Positions 10,641-18,899 of a DNA stretch of 25,229 nucleotides are shown piece by piece. Made by a program: the position numbers and the translations under genes. Source of the stretch: Zygnema circumcarinatum (taxonomy: Eukaryota; Streptophyta; Zygnematophyceae; Zygnematales; Zygnemataceae); NCBI GenBank assembly GCA_037447605.1, contig CM074819.1, positions 1,555,091 through 1,580,319 on the forward strand, written 5' to 3'. Position 1 is the first letter of the stretch. Each line of letters starts with the position of its first letter. The notes under the pieces were generated by a model. The model worked only from the letters and a program-made list of their open reading frames with translations, made no database searches and was not told the origin of the DNA.

Positions 10641-10701
10641 CGGCTGCCTTAAAGCTTGAGCTGGAGCTCCCCCTCCCCATGCTGCGCCAGCGTCCACATT
10701 A

Positions 10702-10901
10702 GGGGGAGTCAGACCTTGACCTTCGCCAAATCAATTTCGTAAGCCTGTCGGGCGAATTAAGCATTGGCTAGGTACGCATTTCGGTACGGCTGGGCTCTGC
10801 GGAGCCGCGGGTCCCGACCCGGAATTCGTACACGAAAGAAGTCACTTTTAGTATAAGGAATTCGAGAATTTCGTAAGCGATGGTCAAGGTCTGACTCCCC
10901 C
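10702..10901. mobile_element. 200-bp MITE-like element, TA target duplication
   Basis: The ends are inverted copies: GGGGGAGTCAGACCTTGACC at 10702-10721 matches the complement of 10882-10901. Four more bases (TCGC) match after one mismatch, giving about 25 bp. The element is flanked by TA at 10700-10701 and 10902-10903. ATT|A...T|ATT (3 bp) is the alternative reading. It has no coding capacity, and the interior contains GC-rich hairpins (for example CGGGTCCCGACCCG). Size, inverted ends and TA duplication fit a non-autonomous Tc1/mariner-type (Stowaway-like) element. The end sequence is not one I recognise. Confidence 0.75.
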
Positions 10902-11076
10902 TATTCAGACTGCGCCCTTCAAACAGAGCTTTCTAAGTAACTAGCCCGCGGCATGCACTTCATATAGTATCCCTCGCCCTACACTTTATCAAGATGAGAG
11001 GAACTGGAGTGCACTTTATCAGGCGGTCTACACGTGTCGCTTTTTGGCGGATCAAACACTCGATTAAGTAACGCAT

Positions 11077-11148
11077 CGTACGGAAATATTCTGTAAAGTC
11101 ACGGAGTGACATCCCGTACATTTAGTGTACGGATTGACATGTACGGCC
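11077..11148. promoter_or_regulatory. GTACGG motif cluster with a hairpin
   Basis: CGTACGG (about 11077), CCGTACA (11114-11120), TGTACGG (11126-11132) and TGTACGG (about 11142) lie within 75 bases. The middle two form a perfect 7-bp stem with a 5-base loop, TTTAG. GTAC is the core bound by plant SBP/SPL factors and copper regulators. The cluster is about 360-430 bases upstream of the CHRD start. Function is inferred only. Confidence 0.35.
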
Positions 11149-11212
11149 CATAGACTATACGGACAGTCCTTTCACTCGCCAGTCGCTGGACGGGAAAGTG
11201 TTTGAACTTCGG

Positions 11213-11297
11213 CCAATGATCGTGTGCCACGTGGAAAATTTTGTACACATCCAGCGGGGAACGTGGAACTTTGTTACACGTGGCGTGTCGTTATTGG
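11213..11297. promoter_or_regulatory. Inverted pair of CCAAT-N9-CCACG (ERSE-I-like) sites upstream of the CHRD gene
   Basis: CCAAT at 11213-11217, nine bases, then CCACG at 11227-11231 (within GCCACGTGG). In the opposite direction, CGTGG at 11279-11283, nine bases, then ATTGG at 11293-11297. Both match the ER-stress element ERSE-I (CCAAT-N9-CCACG), bound in known systems by NF-Y with a bZIP factor. They lie about 210-295 bases before the start codon of a protein with a signal peptide, which suits an unfolded-protein-response target. Similar pairs recur at 17883-17936 and 20624-20679. Confidence 0.6.
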
Positions 11298-11378
11298 TCA
11301 CCATCATTCCAGGCCTGCAGGGAAGCAAGGTCTGCAGGGCCCTTTACCGTTGCAGCCTTCAGGAAAGGCGAGGCTTGC

Positions 11379-11379
<1 letters not shown>

Positions 11380-11423
<44 letters not shown>
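11380..11423 (+). repeat. GGAGCA hexanucleotide repeat
   Basis: About seven copies of a six-base unit (GCAGGA) lie 85-130 bases before the CHRD start codon, probably in its leader or proximal promoter. The open frames it creates end before the CHRD start or run out of frame with it. Confidence 0.8.
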
Positions 11424-11506
11424 CGGTAGGCGATTCAGAGGGGGATTTGGGGCGGAATTTATCGTTATAATAAGCAAAAAGAAGCAATATTTTGTTGTCA
11501 GTAGAG

Positions 11507-14024
11507 ATGAATACCTTTAGGGTTGCAGGAAGGGAGTGCAAAAGCGGGCTGGTTGGAGCGGAGAGGGCGGGGAGAGGGCGGGGCGGGAGGGCGCTCATAC
11601 ACTCGGGGGCAGCATCAGCTGTCGCCGCGCTCTGCTGCATCCTGTTGCTGCTGCACCTTTCAGGGGCTGCGGCCGATGTGTATGTCGCCAACATGACGGG
11701 GCTGGATGTGGTGAGGCTGCAAATGCCGCAGCGTTGCAAAACTTCCGGCTTTTTATGCTACTAAGGTTATTGAGCGTCAAAAGGGGGACGGAATGAGAGA
11801 GGGAGAGGGAGAGGGAGGGGGGGAGAGGGAGAGAGAGAGAAATAAAGAGCATTTTTTTGGTATGTTAGGAGTAATGTATGGTGTCCTGCAAGGTGATTGC
11901 GTGGCTGGCCGTGTTTGAATCGGTGTTATGTGAAGATACTTAAATTTCTTTCATTCATGTATTCTCTTACTCTCTCTCCCGCTCGTAGATCTTTCTCTCC
12001 CTTGCCCACCCTCTTCTCATTTCCCTTTTTTTTCCAAGTTAAATAGTTCACTGTGGTTCTGTCAGAAAACTGAGTAAGCAAGTTGATGCTCACAATGCCT
12101 CTCTGATTAGCCTTGCGAACTTCATATTTCTGCGCATCAGTAACGGCACTATCCTTTTGAATTTGTCTTCTGCAATGTCACAAACCTCAACAGTAAACCT
12201 CACTGCTTCTCAAATGTACTCTGATATTTTGAGAGCAGATTTACTGTGAAAGTAAAATGTTTCCTAATGTAGCCTGAAATGTGGTTTTCCGGATTACAAT
12301 TTACAAACTTTATTCGGTTTCTGTCTCGGCCAGTCTAACTTATATACACATATACATGTGTTCGGTATGTCGTTGTCTACTAAGTGTACTTGTGTGGTCG
12401 TATCTTGCAAGCACTAGTTAATACCATGTTAATTTTTTAAGCAAATATTGACTCAAATTGTGCTGGACATGTGGCAGGTAGGCTATCCGGCACCTGTCCC
12501 TGAAACATATGAAGGGACCGCCGTTCTACGGATTCAAGATACAGGGAGAATAGACTACGTATTCACTCGTAAGTTCAGTACTGTAGGAGTCCTTTTTCTT
12601 GAACTTTTTTATCTGCTGGAGGTCACAAAAACTCCTCTATGTCAGTTCTATCCTAAGGCTACATTGCTGTTCTCGCCGTAGTGGGCATGCTGCTTAGTAC
12701 CACAACTTTGATGATGATTGAGGGCAAATTTATATCATGTTTTTTTGCAGAAACCGACCTCGATGAGATTCAGGAGGTGTGGCTGAAGGAGCCGGTCCCC
12801 GGCGATCCGATCAACGGCCAGACAATTTTCAACTTCAATTTGACAAGAGTCCAATTGGCAGCTTTCACTGAAAACGGTTCCCTTAGTGGATTCATTGACG
12901 TTGATCCTTATTTGGCCATTGGTGTGACCCAAAGGCCATATCAGTTCTACATAAGTGTGAAGACCAGCAAATACTCTCAGGGTGACTCTCTCGTCCACCC
13001 CCCCAATCTCTCCCTTCCCTTTCTCCTCTCTCTCTCTCTCCCCCTACTCTCTCGCCACTCCTCTTCTCTCCCCCGCCCTCTCTTTCTCTCCCCCCTTCTC
13101 CCACTCTTTTCCTCCTCCCCTCTCTGTGCCTCTCTCTCTCTCGCTCTCCTTAACTTTCGCTGTCTTTTCCATTTCGTATAGCTTCATCCCAGAGCGTGGC
13201 GCATCCTTTCTACCCCATTTTCCATAGCTGCGAGTGTTGAGGGGGTGACAGGAAGCGAAGAAAATTAGGTCAGATAAGTCAGGCTGATTAGTCGAGAATT
13301 TATCGTTGAGGTCTCTTTTTTATGCTTGTCGTTCAGGGGCAATCAAAGGGTTTCTCCGGGATACTACGCCCTCCCCTACAACTGGTTTGGAGCCAAGTAA
13401 GCTTTTCATTGACCAATAGGTATTACTATCAATATTTTTTGTTTTGTTAGTTTTTTTTTTTTGCATTTAGCATAGGTCAGTTGGACCTGAAAGCTGGGTA
13501 ATGCGATTTTGCAGATTGGCTGATAGACACGAACATGACAGCGGAGGAGGTTGTTCCGAAGGCGGGCCCCGAGAACGGTTATACGACCGGACTTTTCTCA
13601 GTGTTCATTCAGTCCAATGGCTCACTCTATGTTGAATTCGACTTCATGGATCTCAACTTCACCGGTAAGTCGATCTCTATCTGAAATCATTTTGCAAGAT
13701 GGGTCTTTTCTTGGAAAAACCTTAAACATGCATCTCTGCAAAAGAAAGAACAAAAAAAAGCCTTTTTTGGAATGGATTTGCTCGGAGTGAAAAGATTGAG
13801 AAAGCTATGCGCTATCCTTGTAGGCTTAGAAATTCCATGTTAATTGTTCGGTCTATCAGAACAAGCTCAAGGTAATATTCTTGGTATTGAAGTTGTACCT
13901 GGGAGGGGGAGGCAGTGAGAGGGAGGAAGTGGGTGAGGGGGGGAGAAAGGGAGGGACGGGAAGGGAGACAGAGAGAGGGAAGGAGAGGAAGGAGGGAGTA
14001 GGAGGCGTGGGGGAAAGGGAGTTG

Positions 14025-14055
<31 letters not shown>

Positions 14056-15583
14056 GGGGACTGCTGGAATGATTTTGCTTTATGCAAGGAAAAACCAACC
14101 GCCTAAGGAAGGAGATGTACTAAAAAAGAGTAAACCCGCTTATCCTACAGACTTTCCACATACATTCTAGATTTTCAGTTGGGGAGTGAGTGGGTAGGAA
14201 TGCAGGACGGAGAGTTTAAGAAATAATAATGGGGGAGGATGGGGGGAGAGAGACTTGAGGAGGGAGGAGAGGGAGCGAAGGAGGGAATGAGGGAAGGGTG
14301 AGTTTGGGAGGCAGGGATGGAGTGGGAGGGGAGAGAGGGTATGAACGATGACTGGAGTTGGGCAAGTTGCCTTTATTTTACCTTCAGCTGATTGGGAGTT
14401 AAGCTTCTGGGCTATCCCATTGCCACCTTGCCTAAAGTTTCAAACTCATTCTCCTTCCCACAACTTTGACATCCGCAGTTTAAGACAATCCATTGTTCGG
14501 AAAATCAAAGTATGAGATTGACAACAACGTCTGCATAATGATGCTTACTGCACTTAATGACGAGATTGATAAGGAAACAGAGTCTCTCCCTCTCTCTCTC
14601 CCTCACGCACACTCACACACACACCCTCTCTCACTCTCCCCACTCTCTCTCACTCCCCCCTCACTTTCGCCCACCCCTCTCTCTCCAACTCTTTCCCTTT
14701 TCAGGGCTTACCTCGGTCGGATTGTACACCGGCAAGAAGGGAGCGAAGGGAACGCTTGTATATGACATGACGCCGCACGTGAACCTCCCTGCCTTTGCCA
14801 GCAACGAGTTCACTGCGGGGGCGTTTGTGACCACCAAGGAGGTTCTCTTTCCTATCCTCTCGAATTTCAATCAGTCATATTGTCAAATAGCTTCTTCCGG
14901 CTATCCTTCAGGTACATACTAAAGACCACCTATCTCTCCCTTTTCTCTTTCTTTCTCAATCTCCCTCGCGCGCTCTCTCTTTTTCTTTCTCCTTCCTCCC
15001 CATCCCCCTCCCCCTTCCTCTCGCTCCCCCTCCCCCCTCCCTGCCCCGCCCTCTCATTCTCTCTCTCTCTCACTCTCTCTCTCGCTCTCTCTCCCCCACC
15101 CTTGCCCCCCCTCCCCCCTTTACGCACTTGCTTTAACTTTATACTATCATGGTCCTCCATTATATGTTACAATCCCCTATTTTGTTACTGGTTTGCCGAC
15201 CGGCTTCGCCACATGTGCGAAGGAGTCCTGTTATAGGTCAATCCCCACAAGAGTAGCCAAAATAACTTTCTAAACCAGCATGCTAAGCCCACGATTTTCA
15301 GACACTTCCTCTAGTTTCCAGTATTCATGAAACAATACCCAGCATCTGCCTCTGAGAAGTACTCCTTCCAATGTCGCCTGCAGGCGCGAGCAGGGGTCAG
15401 CTCCATCTGGTGAAGGTCAACCTGCAGTCGCCTCCCTCAGATGCTCCTGTGGGCTACCTACAAGATTCGCCTCCCCCAAGTGGAGCCTGTAGGAGGAGGG
15501 AGTGGGAGGAATGGCGCCTCACACTTTCTGTCCTTTCCTCCTGCCTCCTTTGCCTTCTGGGGGCTCCATGGCTTTTGGGATAG
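11507..15583 (+). CDS. Secreted two-CHRD-domain protein, probably GPI-anchored
   Basis: Exons: 11507-11710, 12478-12568, 12751-12981, 13337-13396, 13515-13664, 14705-14911, 15384-15583. All are GT-AG, giving 380 residues. Intron 1 is phase 0 and introns 2-6 are all phase 1. The N-terminus has a basic region, then a hydrophobic signal core around residues 38-55 ending in SGAAA before DVYVANMTG. Two related repeats follow. The first (exons 2-4) has an EGTAVLRIQDTGRIDYVFT strand and ends GAIKGFL. The second (exons 5-7) has TTGLFSVFIQSNGSLYVEFD, GLYTGKKGAKGTLVYDM and ends GYPSGASRGQL. These fit the CHRD (chordin-type) beta fold of extracellular proteins. Seven N-glycosylation sequons (NMT, NLT, NGS, NMT, NGS, NFT, NQS) support secretion. 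The C-terminus is a hydrophobic tail (LTLSVLSSCLLCLLGAPWLL) after a Ser/Gly/Ala stretch, as in GPI-anchored proteins. The molecular function of plant CHRD proteins is not known to me. Confidence 0.85.
11793..11842 (+). repeat. GA microsatellite in CHRD intron 1
   Basis: GAGAGGGAGAGG-type repeat about 80 bases after the donor at 11711. The remainder of intron 1 (to 12477) is AT-rich with no coding sign. Confidence 0.7.
12985..13142 (+). repeat. Pyrimidine tract in CHRD intron 3
   Basis: CTCTCTCC-rich run starting right after the donor at 12982. The intron continues to 13336. Confidence 0.8.
13905..14340 (+). repeat. Two purine tracts in CHRD intron 5
   Basis: GA-rich blocks at about 13905-14058 (ending in a pure GA run) and 14170-14340 lie on the sense strand of the long intron 5 (13665-14704). 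They break the general pattern of pyrimidine-rich introns in this window. The pyrimidine tract at 14582-14702 in the same intron is complementary in composition, so the intron RNA could fold on itself. Confidence 0.75.
14582..14702 (+). repeat. CT and CA microsatellites before the CHRD exon 6 acceptor
   Basis: CTCTCC repeats and a short CACACA run lead directly into the acceptor TTTTCAG at 14704. Confidence 0.8.
14932..15116 (+). repeat. Pyrimidine tract in CHRD intron 6
   Basis: CTCTCC/CCCCTC-rich run starting about 20 bases after the donor at 14912. The intron ends at 15383. Confidence 0.8.
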
Positions 15584-15877
15584 GCAGAGGGGAGGGTATG
15601 TTCTAAGGGAGGGACTCTCTCATTAGGAGGACTACTAATGTACATTCTTTTTGGCCGATTCTGTTTTCAGGGGCTTTATGTTGTTAAGGTTTTTATTTTT
15701 ATCAGGGCTTTTGGAGGGTTAGGGGTTTGGTTGAAGGTGTTCAATCGGATTGAAGTTGAATCTGTCACATTGGAATTAGTGTTCCTGTAGCGGAGGCAAA
15801 GGTATAGGTCCGTACTGCAGAGAGGGGCAGAGCACGATTGGTTGTTAATTCAGGAGTGGTCTGACTTTCAGAGCAAT

Positions 15878-15883
15878 AATAAA
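15878..15883 (+). terminator. Candidate polyadenylation signal of the CHRD gene
   Basis: AATAAA about 295 bases after the stop codon, followed by a TGTA-rich stretch (ATGTACTGTACA). Candidate only. Confidence 0.4.
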
Positions 15884-15918
15884 GTATTGGGTGTTGCATA
15901 GATGTACTGTACAGCGTT

Positions 15919-16370
15919 TCTCTCTCTATCACCGTCTCCCACCCCCCTTTCCCTCTCTCTCTCTCCCTCGCCCTCACCCTCGCCTTCGCCTTCGCCCTCC
16001 CCCACCCACCCCCCTCCCCCCCCCCACTCTCTCTCTCTCTGTGCACACATCGAAAGATCGTCTCTTAAGTATACTTCCTCTCTCAATCTCTCTTTACAAT
16101 TCTCACTTAGTCACGAGGCAGTAAAGGCCGGCACGAAGGAGATGAAGAGAAGAAAGAGCACAAGAGAGACGACAGCAACACAGCGACAGACGACAGCAAG
16201 AGAGCGAACGGGAGAAGGATGTGAAGAGAGAGAGTCAGGGAGAAAGAGAGGGGGGGCGAAAAGAGAGGGCGAGAGAGAGAAAACTGAGTGACAGACAGCG
16301 AAAGAGAGAAAGGAGCCGGAGAGCGAAAGTGAGAGAGAGAGCGAGAGAGAGAACGAGAGAGGAGAGAGAA
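15919..16370. repeat. Pyrimidine tract followed by purine tract in the convergent spacer
   Basis: CT/CCCTCG-rich sequence at about 15919-16043 is followed, about 90 bases later, by GA-rich sequence at 16134-16370. Runs such as CTCTCTCTCTCT and GAGAGAGAGA can pair imperfectly, so a transcript from either strand could form a hairpin. Confidence 0.7.
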
Positions 16371-16525
16371 CTGGAAGCCTAGTTACAGCTCAAATACTTC
16401 GTGGTGCTTCTGCTTATCTGAGGCATACATTCACACATTTTCATTTTGAGGTATCTAGGTATCCACATGGAAAATGTTCTCTTCCACATTCGTGCAGACC
16501 GAAGGAAAATCCCAATCACTGGCCA

Positions 16526-16531
16526 TTTATT
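16526..16531 (-). terminator. Candidate polyadenylation signal of the hydrolase gene
   Basis: TTTATT on the plus strand is AATAAA on the minus strand, about 230 bases after the hydrolase stop codon. Candidate only. Confidence 0.4.
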
Positions 16532-16759
16532 CTTCAAAAAGATAAAAAAATGAAAAATATTCACAAAAAATGTGCCTCCGCTGTATTGTACTCACAGATG
16601 CCTCTTTGGCACCATCCCTACTCCTCTCCCCCCCTTCCCCCCCCCTCCCCCAAACTTCACTCCCTCTCCACTAAATTATAAAAAACCCTTTTTTTAACCA
16701 CACAATTAGCCACCTCGACCTCCTCTCTCTCACCTTCCTCTCAAAACCACCTCCATCGC

Positions 16760-17770
16760 CTAAGCGCCTCCCTCATCAATAGCCTTCTTAAAAAACGACC
16801 TGAGCACCTCAACATATTCTGCCGTTCTCGGCTGCATATGGATCACATGCCCCGCGCCTTCCCAGTTCCGTAACTCCCCACGGCTCCATGTCGCCACCGT
16901 CTTTTCAGCCACCTCTTCCTTGCAATGCCCTCCCGGATTCCCACTCATAAGCAAAGCAGGAACTTGAATCTCATTCACAGCCTCATTGATCACGTCATCG
17001 GTCTCCTTAAAGGTGGGCTCAACCACATCCACAGCCATAAGTCTGAACGACTTTGTCATTGTATAGGCAAATGGGGGCAGGTTCTGGGCCTCTCCTGCAT
17101 ACGCATTCTCAAACTCCTCCTCCGACATACGCTGCCAATGACGGGCCACCAGGAAAGGGTTACCCCTCCCTCTCCCTCTCCCACCTCTCCCTCCACCTCT
17201 CCCTCCCCCTGACTCTCCTCCTCTCCCTCCCCACCCTTTCTGTCCTTCCTGCTCTCTCTCGCCGACCGAATCCTCCTTCCCCTCTCCCTTTACTTCCTCT
17301 TTTCCCCGACTCCATGGATGATCCTCTCTCTGCACAACAGGCTCCCCTTCAAGCCTCAGCCATGGCGGCTCCTCCAACACGAGCGCTCTCACGAGATGCG
17401 GGTAAAGCTTCGCAACCCTCGCCGCAGTAGAGGCCCCCATAGAGTGGCCCGCCAGTAGAACTGCCTCCCCATTCCCGAAATGTTTTATGGCTGCCACAGC
17501 ATCTGCGACAAGATTCTCCATAGAAAAGGAGCCTTCAGGAAGGGGCTGCGAGCCGCCATGGCCACGAGCATCAGGAAGAAAGACCTGGAAGTCCCCAGTG
17601 AGGAAGGCAAGCACTGGGAGCACCACAGGGCCGGCCGCGAAGAGGCCATGGAGGAAGACGAGCTTGGGGAGGGAGACGGAGGGAGGCGGGACGGAGGAGA
17701 GGTAGCGGATGTTGATGCTGTTGGCGTGCAAGAAGCCCTCCGTCCACGCTGCGGCCGCGGGGGCAGCCAT
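16760..17770 (-). CDS. Alpha/beta hydrolase, intronless
   Basis: A 336-residue hydrolase of the alpha/beta fold with no visible signal peptide or membrane segment. LVFLHGLFAAGP (about 38-49) supplies the oxyanion HG. LPDARGHGGSQPLP (65-78) is the usual strand-4 turn. The nucleophile is Ser110 in GHSMG, and the catalytic His is probably 308 in GAGHVIH. After strand 6 the sequence is LVLEEPPW (130-137), where relatives often have DPPW. The usual acid position after strand 7 reads SGNPGG, with Asn278 where Asp is expected, so the acid may be Glu133 or Glu134, or the enzyme may be altered. Between the core and the cap, residues about 149-205 are a Lys/Glu then Gly/Arg-rich insert encoded by a purine repeat in frame. 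The start at 17770 is the first ATG in frame; the frame extends upstream only from a GTG. The substrate cannot be told; esterase or lipase-like activity is generic. Confidence 0.88.
   Translation of the reverse strand: MAAPAAAAWTEGFLHANSINIRYLSSVPPPSVSLPKLVFLHGLFAAGPVVLPVLAFLTGDFQVFLPDARGHGGSQPLPEGSFSMENLVADAVAAIKHFGNGEAVLLAGHSMGASTAARVAKLYPHLVRALVLEEPPWLRLEGEPVVQREDHPWSRGKEEVKGEGKEDSVGEREQEGQKGWGGRGGESGGGRGGGRGGRGRGRGNPFLVARHWQRMSEEEFENAYAGEAQNLPPFAYTMTKSFRLMAVDVVEPTFKETDDVINEAVNEIQVPALLMSGNPGGHCKEEVAEKTVATWSRGELRNWEGAGHVIHMQPRTAEYVEVLRSFFKKAIDEGGA
17160..17300 (-). repeat. Purine repeat inside the hydrolase coding frame
   Basis: The plus strand is CCCTCTCC-type pyrimidine; the coding strand is GGAGAGGG-type purine. 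It encodes the Gly/Arg/Glu-rich insert between the hydrolase core and cap without breaking the frame. Confidence 0.75.
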
Positions 17771-17882
17771 GGATCCGGGAGAGCGAGAGAGGGGGAGGGG
17801 GAGAGAGCTGGAGCGGTAAAGAGAGAGAGAAAGCCCTCGATGGTGCGGCCCTTCTCCGTTGCAAACCACGGTCAAACATCGT

Positions 17883-17936
17883 CCAATGGAAACGCGCCAT
17901 GTGTAAGCAATTGTACACGTGGCAAATGAACATTCG
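17883..17936. promoter_or_regulatory. Inverted CCAAT/G-box pair in the hydrolase promoter (degenerate)
   Basis: CCAAT (17883-17887), eight bases, GCCATGTG (17896-17903). Then, inverted, CACGTGGC (17916-17923), eight bases, ATTCG (17932-17936, one mismatch to ATTGG). It keeps the spacing of the pair at 11213-11297, with one mismatch per arm. It lies 113-166 bases upstream of the hydrolase ATG. Confidence 0.45.
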
Positions 17937-17985
17937 TGACACCTGAACTTGGATCCGCAAGCGAGACTTGTTACGCTCGCATTGC

Positions 17986-18130
17986 CAATTACGTGGACGA
18001 ATAGTTTGGTGCCACATGGCAATTCTAGCGAGAAGATCGTCTCCACGTTCTGCCACGTGGCACAACGTCGGCCGGCTAATTATGTTTGGACATTTTAACT
18101 TTGTCACGTGGCATTCATTTGTCGCCACAT
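17986..18130. promoter_or_regulatory. Cluster of ACGT-core boxes
   Basis: ACGTGG at about 17991, CACATGG at 18013, CCACGTT at 18043, the 12-bp palindrome TGCCACGTGGCA at 18051-18062, TCACGTGGC at 18104-18112, and GCCACATGTG at 18123-18132. This density of G-box-like sites upstream of the hydrolase suggests bZIP/bHLH control. Function is inferred. Confidence 0.45.
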
Positions 18131-18205
18131 GTGCCCTAAGTCGGCAGCGCATGTTTTGTTGAACGCAACAAGTATAGAACATGCGGGGAGGGAAACATTG
18201 CGGGG

Positions 18206-18256
18206 CGAGGGTGTGGGTGTGGGCGTGGGCATGCATGCGCGCATGCATGCATGCAT
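18206..18256. repeat. Alternating GTG/GCATGC run
   Basis: GGGTGTGGGTGTGGGCGTGGGC is followed by GCATGCATGCGCGCATGCATGC-type sequence. The second part is alternating purine-pyrimidine and self-complementary, so it could form Z-DNA or a hairpin. It also holds several CATGCA (RY) motifs. Confidence 0.7.
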
Positions 18257-18267
18257 GTTCACGCAGT

Positions 18268-18363
18268 TGAACATTGTACTGAACATTGTTCTGAACATTG
18301 TACTGAACATTGAATTGAACATTGTACTGAACATTGAATTGAACATTGCACTGAACATTGTGC
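18268..18363 (+). repeat. 12-bp minisatellite, eight copies
   Basis: Eight tandem units of TGAACATTGTAC, with variation limited mostly to the last three bases (TAC, TTC, AAT, CAC, TGC). Because 12 is a multiple of three, reverse frames read as an Asn-Val-Gln repeat; this is not taken as coding. Confidence 0.9.
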
Positions 18364-18899
18364 CAAGTTGTGCTCGAGTCGCTATGGAAGGCTGCTCGAC
18401 ATTCACACAAGGAGAAAGGGCCGCCCATAAGAGTCACTGAGGTACAGTAGGGCATGTCAGATCTAGAAACCACCCGTAGTACTGGAACAAATAACTGTCG
18501 TGATTCCAATATCGAAACAAGTACATGTGAGAGCCCGATCCGCGTGCTCAAGTATACTTGTTTTAAACAACTCTCAGTACTGTGCTATTTCACATAAAAC
18601 TGTCGTTCAATTGTCTGAAATGTGTCCAACTGTACTACCACATCGAAACCAGGATCAGTACACTGTACGAACGAAGCCAGGACCATGGATTTCGGAATCA
18701 GTATACTGAAGTTCTTTCAGACCCAGTCTCAGTAGACGGTAACAGGAAAAGGTCCCGTGATTCGCCACGCTTCAGAATTCGGCAGTTACGTGACAGTCCC
18801 GTGAATTACATATACGTATCAGAATCAGGACCTTGCTGTGAATCCAAAAAACAGTACCCCGCCGCCTGACCTCTCGTCCAGCGGTCCTCTGTCCATCCG

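Larger units (their letters stand above)
8966..11506. other. Spacer between the FMO and CHRD genes
   Basis: No confident gene is seen. From left to right: FMO 3' flank with AATAAA at 9267, a GA tract (about 9715-9812), an unsupported 87-codon ORF (10131-10394), the CATGCC minisatellite, the MITE-like element, a GTACGG cluster (11077-11148), the paired CCAAT/G-box element (11213-11297), and a hexanucleotide repeat just before the CHRD start. Confidence 0.6.
15584..16759. other. Spacer between the convergent CHRD and hydrolase genes
   Basis: This is 3' flank for both genes. It holds a candidate AATAAA for each gene, a pyrimidine tract (about 15919-16043), a purine tract (about 16134-16370) and AT-rich sequence. 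I found no coding exon. Confidence 0.6.

Noticed and set aside
10422-10702. Open frames of Met, Pro, Cys and His over the CATGCC repeat
   Set aside because: All three frames are open because the repeat lacks stop codons; the 34-bp unit is not a multiple of three, so no frame is favoured.
11213-11297. Reading the CCAAT/G-box pair as terminal inverted repeats of a small transposon
   Set aside because: The three copies share only the fixed bases; interiors and spacer bases differ in sequence and length, and no target duplication is seen.
17771-18046. N-terminal extension of the hydrolase frame by 92 codons
   Set aside because: It would need a GTG start, runs through promoter-like G-boxes and a GA repeat, and the homologous protein begins after the ATG at 17770.
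17571-18551. 326-codon minus-strand frame with Asn-Val-Gln repeats
   Set aside because: It overlaps the hydrolase in another frame and gets its repeat from the 12-bp minisatellite; it has no domain.
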